A stretch of DNA of 64,000 nt from Paenibacillus_V sp046244365 (lineage in GTDB: Bacteria; Bacillota; Bacilli; Paenibacillales; NBRC-103111), in NCBI RefSeq assembly GCF_046244365.1, contig NZ_CP176395.1, positions 1,860,001 to 1,924,000 on the forward strand, read 5' to 3'. Below, piece after piece: positions 32,962-41,980 of this stretch. Under the pieces are notes generated by a model, which was not told the origin of the DNA, made no database searches, and worked only from the letters and a program-made list of their open reading frames with translations. Each line of letters starts with the position of its first letter. Positions within the stretch are counted from its first letter, which is position 1. Both the position numbers and the translations under genes were made by a program.

Positions 32962-35900
32962 ATGTTGAAGCAAAAGTGGATGTTGTGGACGTTGGTTTTA
33001 GCCTTAGTCTTCACTTCAATGACAGGTTTGACTAAGAATGCCGCTGCGCAAGCACCGGACAGTCTGACGCTGAGCCAGATCAATCAGGTACAAACGTTGC
33101 TGGATTCGTTGATCGGATCAGGGGATGTTCAGCACCCGCTGTCCAAGCAGCTCGATAACGCATTGCAACAAGCCAAACATCAGTTAGAGAAAGGCTCGAT
33201 TGAGCAGGCACGCAAGAAGATGGAAGATTTCCTGAAGCATCTTACCAACGAGGGTATGCAGAAAAATATATCCGAAGCCGCAAAAACCCAGCTGGGGAAA
33301 GCGGTTACAGCGGTGCTGGAAGGAGAGGAACCCACTTCGAATCCGCCGCAATACATTGTCCGTAACGGTCAAGCGAATGCGGTTATTGTAAAACCTGAAC
33401 AGAGCGGCGCAGAAATCAATGAAGCAGCGAACGCGATGTCGGATTACATGGAGCGTTCTACAGGAGTTAAACTCCCGATCTATACCGTTGGTCAGCTTGG
33501 GAATCTAAATCTGGAGCCGTCGACAATCATGCTGCGGATCGGGGAAGGCTCTTATCCCGAGGATCAAGCGTTTGCTTCAGAAGTGGCAGCCCTGCATGCG
33601 GATGGCTTCATCGTCTCTCCATCCGGGACGCAACTAATCATTACGAGCCCCACATCGGTCGGGACACGTAACGGCGTATATGCCTTTTTGGAGAAGTATG
33701 TAGGCGTTACATGGTTATTTCCAAGTGATGAGTGGACAGATGTACCGCATTTGGATGAACTTGTGATGCCGGCGGAACGCTGGAAGGATGAACCAACTGC
33801 CTTTTCGTTGCGGCGATCCATGAATATGAGCGATGGCAATTATGGCGATGTCCGTTATAAGTGGCAGCGTGAAAATCGTACACTATCTGCGTCAGAAATC
33901 AAGCTTGGTCATAATATGTTTACCCTTTTCCCGGTTGCCAAATATGGAGATACGACAGCTTATCCGAACTTCTATCCGAATAATCGACCGCCTGCTCCCG
34001 GCGCGTACACAGGTTGGCAGCCGTGCTTTAGCAACCCTGCAACGGTCCAAGTAGCGATCGAAAATATTAAGGAATATTTCCGTAACAATCCCAATGAAGT
34101 TTCCTTTTCTCTTGTTGTGAATGATTCTAATGGCTTTTGTGAGATGAATCCCGCCCATCCCGGTTATCCTGCAAACCCTACAAAAAATTCAGTTGGTCTG
34201 CCACATATGTCCGAGATTTATTACAAATGGGTCAATGATGTCGTTAGCGGCGTAGTAGCGGACCCTCAGTACGCTAATAAATGGTTTGCGGTATATGCCT
34301 ATGAAGCAGTCATGGACCCGCCTTCGTTTGCTTTACATCCGCAGGTCATTCCGGTTGTTACGAAAGATCGGCTAGCCTGGGTAGATGAGGAAGTCGAACA
34401 ACAGGGAAAGGCACATTTTGATGCTTGGAAAGAGAAGGCGACAACGCTAGGCTGGTATGATTATATGGAGAGCTTTGCCTACCACGCTCCACGCGTTTAT
34501 CCGCATCTGGTGAAAGACTTATATGATTACGCTGTCGATCATGATGTGAAATTGCATCATTGGGACATGCATCCTGTATTGGGGGATGGGCCTCAGCCAT
34601 GGATTATTGCCAAGCTAGGCTGGAACGAGAATCAAGACGTAGACGTATTGCTCGATCATTGGTATCAAGCAGCGGTTGGTTCGAAGGCGGCTGCGGATTT
34701 AAAAGCGTACTTCGAGCTGTGGGAGACATTTTGGCGCACCGATGCAAAAGCATCCTCCTGGTTCCAATCCTCCAAAAATGATGTCTATTTAACGATGAGG
34801 AATAGTTCTTATTTATTGCTCGCTGCAGATGAATTTTTACAGGGCCGGACTCTGCTTGAATCCGTGTTAGCAAAAGCGGAAACACCCGAGCAAAAGCTAA
34901 GGGCTGAACAACTGTTACTTCAGTTCGAATATTATGAAGCATCTGCTTATTCCTATCAAAGTCAGCGTCAAATCAATAGACCTGACAACGAAGTCGAAGC
35001 TTTAGCGATATTGAATGAGTTAGATAACACATTGGAAAGTCGCTTGTCTGCTTCCAAACGCAGAGCGGAGTTTATTCAAGAATTCAGCAAAAATCCAACG
35101 CTCAAATATCCAGTTAATCCTGTAACCTATAACGAGGTATGGACGGGTTGGAATTCCAACGAATTCTGGTATACGAAGAGCTTTCTGGACGCCTGTGTAA
35201 CATGTAATGAAAATAGTGAAATCATGAAAAAGCTGCAGCAATTTCGCCAAGATATTGCTCGTCCGAATCTTCGTGAGTTTGCAAATTTGTTGAATCGCAT
35301 CGATCTTAAAAATTCCTTAGCCGATAATGCCTCTTTCGAAGATGGTACAGCCACATGGAATTTGTGGAAACCTGATGGTACAGCAACTATCGCAGTCACG
35401 GATCAAAACGCAAACAGCGGGTCCAAGAGTTTAGTTTTCACGAATGCCAAACAAGCGGGTGTTTGGAAAAACATTGATGTCAAACCAGGATTGTTAGCAA
35501 GCTCTGTTAAATTTTTCACCCCTGCCGGTACAACGAGTCAAGGTACTGTGCAAATTGTGATTGAGCTCCATACAGGAAAAGGGAAAAGCACGTATTTCTC
35601 CAAAGCAATGACGTTAGCGGATTATGCAGGGAAATGGACAGAGGTTACCTTTTTCGAAGAACTGCCTGCCCAGATTGATGGATACGACATCCAGAACATT
35701 TTAATCAATACGCAAATTAAAAATGCAACAGATGCAACCGTTTATTTGGACGATATTGGCGTCTATCAAGTGGAGTATGGTGCGGGCGACTTGAAAAATG
35801 TGGTTTATAACTACATTAGTGGAGGAAAATTAACATCCACCCAAGCTGGAGCCATGCTGCAGGCGCTGGAAGAAGCCGAGAATGATTTTAATGAAAATAA

Positions 35901-37275
35901 AATCGAGTCCTATCTAAGCTCGTTGGCTCAATTTATTGCCGAAGCAAAAAGGCTTCTCCTTGATGGCGTGATGACGAAAGTTGATTATGACAAGTTGGAG
36001 ACGGAGGCGTATGCCTTAATTAATCGCTACCTTTCATTCGGTTCATTCGACAAGGTAATCCGAGCAACGCATCCCGGTACTTTAAAAGTTCCTGTTACCA
36101 TCACAAACAATAAACCGTATGCCTTATCTGTCGATTTAACAAGTGCTGCAACGAATGGATTGACGCTTGTCTTTGAGAATCCTGTAACCGTGCCTGCTAA
36201 CCAATCGGTTAGCGTAGAAGGAACATTGACGATTCCCAATCCATTAGCGGAAGATCATTATGTTATCGATGTGAAGTTGCAAATAGCTGGACAGGATGTA
36301 TTAAGCACACCCATTGAGATCCTTTACAGTAAAAACTTACTGCTCAATCCCGGGTTCGAGCAAGTGACCAATTCGATCGCTACGGGTTGGCAAGGGGCAT
36401 GGACGACTGGGGAAACATCCGTTACTTCAGAAAAATCCCATTCAGGTAGCAATGCGTTAAAAGTAATAAAAGCAGCAGATAGTGGAGGCACTTTGGTTAA
36501 ACAGCTGGTTAATGTGATCGGCGGAGAAACCTATGATCTTTCAGCATGGTTAATGAGTGAAGTTGCTTCAGCAGGCAAAACTCAAATAAAAGTGGAGCTT
36601 TACAAAGATGTTACGGGAGCAAGTGGTTACGTCAGCGAATTCAATAGTCAGCCGTATTATAATGTTGCGGAGTGGCAAGAAGCGAAGATGCAGGTTAAGG
36701 TACCTGAGAATGCAAATTTAGCCGTTATTTACTTGCGTGTATTTGGCCCGGGTACGGCATATTTTGATGATGTGGTGTTGGAAAAAGTAGAGAGACCCCA
36801 AATCGTTAACTTGTTGACGAATCCCGGGTTCGAGCAAGTGACGAATTCGATCGCTACGGGTTGGCAAGGAACATGGACGACTGGAGAAACATCCGTTACT
36901 TCAGAAAAATCCCATTCCGATAACAACGCATTAAAGTTAATAAAAGCAGCAGCTATCGGTGGTACTTTGGTTAAACAGCAGCTTACTGTGATCGGCGGGG
37001 AAACCTATGATCTTTCAGCATGGTTAATGAGTGAAGTTGCTTCAGCAGGCAAAACTCAAATGAAAGTGGAGCTTTACCGAGATGTTCTTGGGGCAGCTGG
37101 TTACGTCAGCGAATTCAATAGTCAGCCGTATTATAATGTTGCAGAGTGGCAAGAAGCGAAGATGCAGTTTAAAGTACCTGAGAATGCAAATATAGCCGTT
37201 ATTTACTTACGTGTATTTGGCCCGGGTACGGCATATTTTGATGATGTGGTGTTGAAAAAAGCAGACAGCCGATGA
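32962..37275 (+). CDS. Secreted DUF4838 glycan-active protein with CBM-type repeats
   Basis: A 1437-residue secreted protein: signal peptide (1-29); FIMAH-like helical domain (about 35-100); an alpha-glucuronidase-N-terminal-like fold and DUF4838 domain (about 130-600, with VYAFLEKYVGVTWLFPSDEW and KWFAVYAYEAV); an all-helical part; a CBM4/9-like sandwich (about 790-930); a second FIMAH-like segment; and two nearly identical CBM4/9 modules (about 1125-1275 and 1283-1433). DUF4838 proteins lie in polysaccharide-use loci, but the reaction is not established. ATG follows GAGGAGGAG. The C-terminal modules come from a 474-bp DNA duplication. There is no SLH or sortase signal, so it is probably released. 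Confidence 0.82.
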   Translation: MLKQKWMLWTLVLALVFTSMTGLTKNAAAQAPDSLTLSQINQVQTLLDSLIGSGDVQHPLSKQLDNALQQAKHQLEKGSIEQARKKMEDFLKHLTNEGMQKNISEAAKTQLGKAVTAVLEGEEPTSNPPQYIVRNGQANAVIVKPEQSGAEINEAANAMSDYMERSTGVKLPIYTVGQLGNLNLEPSTIMLRIGEGSYPEDQAFASEVAALHADGFIVSPSGTQLIITSPTSVGTRNGVYAFLEKYVGVTWLFPSDEWTDVPHLDELVMPAERWKDEPTAFSLRRSMNMSDGNYGDVRYKWQRENRTLSASEIKLGHNMFTLFPVAKYGDTTAYPNFYPNNRPPAPGAYTGWQPCFSNPATVQVAIENIKEYFRNNPNEVSFSLVVNDSNGFCEMNPAHPGYPANPTKNSVGLPHMSEIYYKWVNDVVSGVVADPQYANKWFAVYAYEAVMDPPSFALHPQVIPVVTKDRLAWVDEEVEQQGKAHFDAWKEKATTLGWYDYMESFAYHAPRVYPHLVKDLYDYAVDHDVKLHHWDMHPVLGDGPQPWIIAKLGWNENQDVDVLLDHWYQAAVGSKAAADLKAYFELWETFWRTDAKASSWFQSSKNDVYLTMRNSSYLLLAADEFLQGRTLLESVLAKAETPEQKLRAEQLLLQFEYYEASAYSYQSQRQINRPDNEVEALAILNELDNTLESRLSASKRRAEFIQEFSKNPTLKYPVNPVTYNEVWTGWNSNEFWYTKSFLDACVTCNENSEIMKKLQQFRQDIARPNLREFANLLNRIDLKNSLADNASFEDGTATWNLWKPDGTATIAVTDQNANSGSKSLVFTNAKQAGVWKNIDVKPGLLASSVKFFTPAGTTSQGTVQIVIELHTGKGKSTYFSKAMTLADYAGKWTEVTFFEELPAQIDGYDIQNILINTQIKNATDATVYLDDIGVYQVEYGAGDLKNVVYNYISGGKLTSTQAGAMLQALEEAENDFNENKIESYLSSLAQFIAEAKRLLLDGVMTKVDYDKLETEAYALINRYLSFGSFDKVIRATHPGTLKVPVTITNNKPYALSVDLTSAATNGLTLVFENPVTVPANQSVSVEGTLTIPNPLAEDHYVIDVKLQIAGQDVLSTPIEILYSKNLLLNPGFEQVTNSIATGWQGAWTTGETSVTSEKSHSGSNALKVIKAADSGGTLVKQLVNVIGGETYDLSAWLMSEVASAGKTQIKVELYKDVTGASGYVSEFNSQPYYNVAEWQEAKMQVKVPENANLAVIYLRVFGPGTAYFDDVVLEKVERPQIVNLLTNPGFEQVTNSIATGWQGTWTTGETSVTSEKSHSDNNALKLIKAAAIGGTLVKQQLTVIGGETYDLSAWLMSEVASAGKTQMKVELYRDVLGAAGYVSEFNSQPYYNVAEWQEAKMQFKVPENANIAVIYLRVFGPGTAYFDDVVLKKADSR
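36346..37262 (+). repeat. 474-bp tandem duplication inside the DUF4838 gene
   Basis: Sequence from 36346 recurs from 36820 with only scattered differences (for example AATCCCGGGTTCGAGCAAGT is identical in both). The period is 158 codons, so the frame is kept and the CBM module is doubled. High identity indicates a recent event. Confidence 0.9.
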
Positions 37276-37400
37276 CTCCTAATTCATGAATCCGGAATTC
37301 GAAGCATCAACATCAGCATGGTTCGATAATAAGAAACCAGAGATCATTGAGCTGTAATAGCTTAAGGAATTGACAGATACAGACTCAGTATATCAATGAA

Positions 37401-38021
37401 ATGCTCAAACTTACCAGAGCTATCGATGTGTTGCCAGGTCGGAAGCTTACGGAACTGCGGGCGTATTCGGGGGCGCATCCGGACTTCCTTCTACTAAACC
37501 CGAAGGCAGTGGTCATGGATTTAGCCCAGGCGTATCACACCTGGATCCGGGAGTGTTTTCCGAACGCGATTCGCATCGCGGATCGTTTTCATGTTCACGG
37601 TTATGTGATCGAAAGCGTGCAGGAGGTTCGGAGAACCATTCAGAACACGCTGTCGCCGCGAGCTAAGGCGTATCTAAAAGCGAACCATCGATTGCTGAAT
37701 CCGCCAGCGGAATCATTTAACGAAGACAGCAAAAAACGTTTGAAAACGCTGCTGAGTTACTCTCCGCTTCTGCGCAGCGTATGGGAATGGAAAGAAGCAT
37801 TCACGACTTGGTACGACAGCTCCCCTACCTTCACTGTTGCGAAACAGGGATTTGAACGGTGGTTCGAGCAAGGGGATCGAATCAACCACGCCGCTGTTCG
37901 TAGTGCCCTCCTAGACATAAAAAGGTACGAATCCCGATTACAGAGATTCGTACCCTTTTATGCGATAAGACGAATAAAATCGTCGGCTGCGGTGCTCTCC
38001 GAAAGAAACAGCCATTTTTAA
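37401..38021 (+). pseudogene. ISL3-family transposase fragment
   Basis: 206 residues match the central DDE domain of ISL3 transposases (PKAVVMDLAQAYHTWIRECF, then PNAIRIADRFHVHGYVIESV). The N-terminal zinc-finger/HTH part with the first catalytic Asp is missing. The C-terminus diverges after about residue 175, so the final Glu region is gone. The full protein is normally about 400-430 residues. A hairpin of ~14 bp (GGTACGAATC/GATTCGTACC, about 37920-37960) sits at the divergence point. Non-functional. Confidence 0.8.
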
Positions 38022-38052
38022 AAGAAAAAGCGAAGCGGGAATATCCGTATCC

Positions 38053-38217
38053 CTAGGGTCTAAAATTCAGTTGCCAGGGATCGTGCTTCATTTCGATCGA
38101 ACGTTTCATACTCGAGCTGTAAACTATCGAGTATGTTGATGCAAGCTGGTCAGAAGAAAGAAGAACAGATTGAGCTCCGCCGCAACGTACGCATTCAATC
38201 TTCACCTCTCTTACCAT
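38053..38217 (-). CDS. Small hypothetical protein
   Basis: A 54-codon frame starting at ATG 38217 with AGGGGG eight bases before it on the minus strand. It has one CVRC pair (ECVRCGG) and no recognised family. It lies in a region of gene fragments and may be a chance or decayed frame. Confidence 0.25.
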   Translation of the reverse strand: MVREVKIECVRCGGAQSVLLSSDQLASTYSIVYSSSMKRSIEMKHDPWQLNFRP

Positions 38218-38251
38218 GGTTAAACCCCCTGTGAGCGGACAGGACAAATGA

Positions 38252-38467
38252 CGCAAGTTTCCCGGCAAGCTGTATACGACTGCGGGCATTCACCCCCATG
38301 ATGCAAAAAGCTGCGACGCGGGGACGATCCCGAAGCTTCGCGAGCTTGCGGCGCTCCCGCAGGTTGTGGCCATCGGAGAGTGTGGCCTGGACTATAACCG
38401 CGACTTTTCACCGCGCGACGTGCAGCGAAGATGGTTCGAGGATTTTGCGGATGGAAATAAGTACTAA
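38252..38467 (+). pseudogene. tatD-like metal-dependent DNase fragment
   Basis: The frame has no start codon of its own. It encodes the TatD-family segment KLYTTAGIHPHDAKSCDAGT then LPQVVAIGECGLDYNRDFSP, including the His of GIHPHD and the Glu of IGECGLDY. It begins after an in-frame TGA and ends at TAA. The N-terminal HxH motif and the C-terminal half are absent. Confidence 0.8.
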
Positions 38468-38489
38468 CTTTTTCTAGTACTGCGGCGTG

Positions 38490-38566
38490 GGGGATTCTAA
38501 CGGAGCTACGCGCCCTTATTTAGGCGATAATTGGGTTTTCTGATTTCTAACGGTTGCCAGGAGGTT
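38490..38566. repeat. Dispersed TTCTAACGG repeat, block 1
   Basis: GATTCTAACGGAGCTACGCG and GATTTCTAACGGTTGCC flank a short AT/GC-mixed centre. The same TTCTAACGG unit recurs at 40225-40370. The stretch to 38770 holds no gene. Confidence 0.55.
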
Positions 38567-38770
38567 GTCTATAAACAGCATGAGCATGCTCTCCTTATCG
38601 CTATTTTTCGCATCGCGCACAATTAACGGCGCACGATGTCTAGCTGCATGACGGCGGTCGGTCCCCGCATGGTTTCCGTTCCTTTTGCAGATACTCCTCC
38701 ATCAACTATAGCGCACCAAGCGAGTAATTTCTATTGATCTACGGGTGGTTTTCCTGTACGCTTAGTTTCA

Positions 38771-38782
38771 GAAATCGATTAC
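38771..38782 (+). promoter_or_regulatory. LacI-type operator candidate GAAATCGATTAC
   Basis: This near-palindrome with central CG is identical to the one at 41823-41834 ahead of the binding-protein gene. The two sites bracket the LacI-family regulator gene, as expected for a local regulon. Confidence 0.55.
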
Positions 38783-38839
38783 TTTGTTATTCCATTGCGA
38801 AAGTCGAAAGTCATACTTATCACAGAAAAGAGGGGCACC

Positions 38840-40153
38840 ATGTCCAACTCAACAACGTCAAACGTCTCCGGTCACACATCTTCGCAGCCGATTACGGCCG
38901 TTATTGTCGGGGCGGGTCACCGCAGTCTGCTCTACGCCTCGTACGCCGAAATGAATCCGGAGCAGTTCCGCATCGTCGGCGTCGTCGATCCCGATCCCGA
39001 GCGGCGGCAATCCACTTCGGAGCGCTTCGGGTTTCCGCCCGAGCATTGCTTCGCCTCAGTTGAGCAGCTAACCGCCGTTCCAAAGCTCGCGGATGCTGCG
39101 ATCAACGGTACGATGGATCAGCTTCACGTCCAAACGACGCTTCCGCTGCTGAAGGCGGGATACGACGTTCTTCTGGAGAAGCCGATCGGCGTCAGCGAAG
39201 AGGAAGTGCTGGAGCTTCATCATGCAGCCAAGTCGCACGGGAGAACCGTGATGATTTGTCACGTCTTGCGCTATGCTCCATTCTATGCGACGATTCGCGA
39301 GAAGCTGGAGCAAGGGGTAATCGGGGACATCATCGCCATCCAGACGGAGGAAAACGTCAGCTACCATCATATGGCGACCGCCTTCGTACGTGGCAAATGG
39401 AATAGTATCGAAAATTGCGGCTCGCCGATGCTGATGGCCAAATGCTGTCACGACCTCGATTTGATCACTTGGCTGAAGAACGGCGTTCGCCCGGTGAAAG
39501 TAAGCAGCTTCGGCAGCCTGTCTCAATTCCGCAAGGAGAAAGCGCCGGAGGGGGCGGGAACCCGTTGTTTGGCGGACTGTCCGCTGGAGGAAAGCTGCAC
39601 ATACTCGGCCAAACGGATGTATATGCAGCAAAATTTATGGGGTGCTTACGTCTGGGACCGCACCGGCCTTGCCGAAGACGACATCACCGGGAAGCTCGAG
39701 TCCCTTCGCACGACCAATCCATACGGCCGCTGCGTCTGGCGCTCCGACAACGATGTCGTCGACCATCAGGCTGTCATCGTCGAATTCGAAGACGGCAGCA
39801 CGGCGTCGCATAACTTGATCGGCGCGACCGCGAGACCAAGCCGCACGATCCACCTTACCGGTACGAAAGGCGAAATTGTCGGGACGATGGAGGAGGGATA
39901 CTTCGTAATCCGTCGCCCAAGCGACGCGCCGGGGCAAACTTATACCGACGAAAAGGTCGAGCTAAACGTATCGGCGGATATGCACGGCGGGGGCGACCTG
40001 CGCCTTGCCGCAGATTTCGTAAGAACGCTTCGCGGCGAAACGCCTTCTTTGTCCTCCACCTCGCTGGAGAAATCCATCTATGGCCACCAGATCGGCTTTG
40101 CCGCCGAACGTTCCCGGATGGAAAACAGGGTTGCAGTAATTGCGGAATTGTAA
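38840..40153 (+). CDS. Gfo/Idh/MocA-family dehydrogenase
   Basis: A 437-residue NAD(P)-dependent sugar dehydrogenase. The Rossmann domain begins ITAVIVGAGHRSLLYASY (about residues 18-35), followed by the EKP motif in VLLEKPIGVS and an active-site region (CCHDLDLITWLKNG). A Cys-rich insertion (GTRCLADCPLEESCTY, about residues 235-250) is typical of one subgroup and might hold a metal. ATG 38840 follows AGAGGGG. A LacI-type operator lies 58 bp upstream, so it is probably co-regulated with the ABC importer at 41981-45112 and acts on the imported sugar or its acid. Confidence 0.88.
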   Translation: MSNSTTSNVSGHTSSQPITAVIVGAGHRSLLYASYAEMNPEQFRIVGVVDPDPERRQSTSERFGFPPEHCFASVEQLTAVPKLADAAINGTMDQLHVQTTLPLLKAGYDVLLEKPIGVSEEEVLELHHAAKSHGRTVMICHVLRYAPFYATIREKLEQGVIGDIIAIQTEENVSYHHMATAFVRGKWNSIENCGSPMLMAKCCHDLDLITWLKNGVRPVKVSSFGSLSQFRKEKAPEGAGTRCLADCPLEESCTYSAKRMYMQQNLWGAYVWDRTGLAEDDITGKLESLRTTNPYGRCVWRSDNDVVDHQAVIVEFEDGSTASHNLIGATARPSRTIHLTGTKGEIVGTMEEGYFVIRRPSDAPGQTYTDEKVELNVSADMHGGGDLRLAADFVRTLRGETPSLSSTSLEKSIYGHQIGFAAERSRMENRVAVIAEL

Positions 40154-40161
40154 CCATAATT

Positions 40162-40193
40162 GCCGCCCGGCAGTACGCCGGGCGGCTCTTTTT
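40162..40193 (+). terminator. Terminator of the dehydrogenase gene
   Basis: A perfect 10-bp stem, GCCGCCCGGC/GCCGGGCGGC, with loop AGTAC and a T-rich tail. Confidence 0.9.
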
Positions 40194-40224
40194 ATGCCTG
40201 GCCATGGCCGGGCCCGGTCGCAGG

Positions 40225-40370
40225 TGATTCTAACGGCGCTATTCGCGCTTATTTTGCTCTTTTGTCCCGAAAAACGGCTTTTTCGCGAAAATAGCAGCTC
40301 CGTTACAATTTCAAAACTGCTTTTTTCGCCGAAATAGTGGCTTGTGGCAGCCGTTAGAGAAAAAAACGCG
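40225..40370. repeat. Dispersed TTCTAACGG repeat, block 2
   Basis: Begins CTAACGGCGCTATT and carries complementary arms (AATAGCAGCTCCGTTA, GCAGCCGTTAGAG) around Cys-free, T- and CG-rich centres. Several alternative hairpins are possible. Related to 38490-38566. No gene. Confidence 0.6.
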
Positions 40371-40421
40371 AGTTATGTGGAGCGGCGGAGGAAAGGGAGG
40401 CTGGCACAAACTAACGGATAC

Positions 40422-40483
40422 AAAAAAAGAACCCGCAAGCAACGGGCCTGCGAGTCAAATTTATATATAATCAAAAGGGGGTC
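40422..40483 (-). ncRNA. 62-nt C-rich small RNA, copy B
   Basis: Read on the minus strand it starts GACCCCCTTTTGATTATATA, continues with a short linker, and ends in a 10-bp hairpin (ACTCGCAGGC-CCGTT-GCTTGCGGGT) and seven T. Length and layout are the same as copy A at 21721-21782. The 5' half is nearly identical and the terminator sequence unrelated, which indicates selection on the 5' end and on structure. It runs towards the dehydrogenase terminator and away from lacI. Confidence 0.65.
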
Positions 40484-40490
40484 GTCTTTT

Positions 40491-40547
40491 ATTATAGGCG
40501 GGCATCATTAAAAGAAGATGAATGGAATGTTTCATTTGTGTAACAAA
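40491..40547 (-). promoter_or_regulatory. Activator-type promoter of small RNA copy B
   Basis: On the minus strand TTTGTTACACAAATGAAA (40547-40530), then TATAAT (40496-40491) seven bases before the predicted RNA start. Box and spacing match copy A to within two bases. Confidence 0.6.
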
Positions 40548-40665
40548 TATCCGTCCAGGAATCGTTTCGTTTCAAAATGCAGATTGACGAATGTTAGAAA
40601 AGTCATGTAATCTTGAAATTAGAACTAACGCAACGTTAATTGTAGTTAATGGAAGGTGAGCAGGA

Positions 40666-41670
40666 ATGGCTGTTACAAAAAAAGAAATCGCCGAATATCT
40701 CGGGATTTCGCGATCGGCGGTTTCGTTTGTATTGAACAATACGCCTAATGTGAAAGTATCGGAAAAAACAAGGGCCCAGGTTATGCAAGCGGCTCGCGAG
40801 CTGGGGTATTGGGATAACGATAACGAAGTCAGCCCGAAGATCTGCTTCGTTCTGTACGACCGGGACGATGACGATCCTCGTTATATTTCGCTTTTGAAAA
40901 GCGCCGCAGATGCGGCGGGAAAGTATCAATACCAGCTTTTGTTCAGGAGTGTGAAGGCGAATCCGGAGAGTTACCAGCAGCTGGAGTTGTTTCTGAAGGA
41001 GCATAAGGTGGCCGGCCTGATTGTGACCGGGGCCGTGGATGAGTTGTTCGTCGATATGATCGTTCAGACCTCAATCCCTTCCGTCTTTTTTTGGGGGACG
41101 AATCGAACCGATCTCAATATTATCATGCCCGATCATGCGAAAGTGGCTTACGAAGCGACACGGTATTTGCTTTCATTGGGTCATAGAAGAATCGCTTTCT
41201 TAAGCGGCTCCCTTGAGCTTGCCACGCATAAAATTAATTTGCAGGGGTATAAGCTGGCTTTGGAGGAAGCGGGAGTCGCGCTCGATAAAAGCTTGATTCA
41301 GGTAAGTAAAGAAGAAAACGGCTACGAGCTCTGCGATCGGATGGAAACGCTTGAAATCGACTACACGGCCGCCTTCTGCGTAAATTCGGTCATCCAGTTT
41401 AGCGTGCTGCATCGCTTAAAGGAACGAAGGGTTGGCGTGCCGAGCGAGGTTAGTCTGATCGGGGTGGAGTTTACCGAATTTGTGAAAGTCAGCGTTCCGC
41501 AGCTTACGGTTTTTTACCAGGACCCGGATGAGCTGTTGCTGGTTATGAAACGTCTCATCGACATCATCAGACACAAAGACGGCGAGCCGCAGCGGATCCT
41601 GTTGTCGAAGTTTAGTTTATTCCAGGGGGGCAGCGTAGCGATATGTAACGAGGATAGGAGGGCCGAATAA
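40666..41670 (+). CDS. LacI-family transcriptional regulator
   Basis: A 334-residue repressor. The N-terminal HTH has TKKEIAEYLGISRSAVSFVL (residues 4-23) and the hinge helix in VQVMQAARELGYW-type sequence. A periplasmic-binding-protein-like sensor domain follows (about 60-330, with LLSLGHRRIAFLSGS). It binds a sugar or sugar phosphate and releases operators carrying a central CG. It is flanked on both sides by GAAATCGATTAC sites, and AACACGTGTT lies inside the promoter of the next operon, so it very likely controls the importer and the dehydrogenase. ATG follows GGAAGGTGAG. Confidence 0.9.
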   Translation: MAVTKKEIAEYLGISRSAVSFVLNNTPNVKVSEKTRAQVMQAARELGYWDNDNEVSPKICFVLYDRDDDDPRYISLLKSAADAAGKYQYQLLFRSVKANPESYQQLELFLKEHKVAGLIVTGAVDELFVDMIVQTSIPSVFFWGTNRTDLNIIMPDHAKVAYEATRYLLSLGHRRIAFLSGSLELATHKINLQGYKLALEEAGVALDKSLIQVSKEENGYELCDRMETLEIDYTAAFCVNSVIQFSVLHRLKERRVGVPSEVSLIGVEFTEFVKVSVPQLTVFYQDPDELLLVMKRLIDIIRHKDGEPQRILLSKFSLFQGGSVAICNEDRRAE

Positions 41671-41746
41671 CGGGGAAAATACGGGCAACGAATCCTTGAC
41701 GGAAACGGAGGCTCGTTTTTTTAATAAATTATCATACGTTAAGTTA

Positions 41747-41775
41747 TTTACATTTAAATTAACACGTGTTATTAT
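41747..41775 (+). promoter_or_regulatory. Importer promoter with palindromic operator in the spacer
   Basis: TTTACA (41747-41752), 17-bp spacer, TATTAT (41770-41775). The spacer contains AACACGTGTT (41761-41770), a perfect palindrome with central CG, placed so that a bound LacI-type repressor would block RNA polymerase. A weak terminator-like hairpin for lacI precedes it (about 41698-41722). Confidence 0.65.
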
Positions 41776-41822
41776 TGGGTTGTAAATTACCATCTAGAAT
41801 GAAGACGTAGAACTTATTTGTA

Positions 41823-41834
41823 GAAATCGATTAC
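41823..41834 (+). promoter_or_regulatory. LacI-type operator candidate GAAATCGATTAC
   Basis: Identical 12-mer to 38771-38782. It lies about 45 bp downstream of the predicted start of transcription. Confidence 0.55.
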
Positions 41835-41980
41835 TATAAGGGGGAAGCAAGCTTGTTTTTAACCGGATTGGCAAGGATAAAGTCCTCGTCAGCCACAGCC
41901 AACAAAGGCTTGCAACAGGGGTCAGTTTTGGAACTTAAAGCATGATCAAGTGCGGTTAATCCAAAAGGGAGGGTTTACGA

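Noticed and set aside
38770..38783. CcpA cre site
   Set aside because: GAAATCGATTAC fits the cre consensus only partly, and its repetition around a LacI gene makes a local operator more likely.
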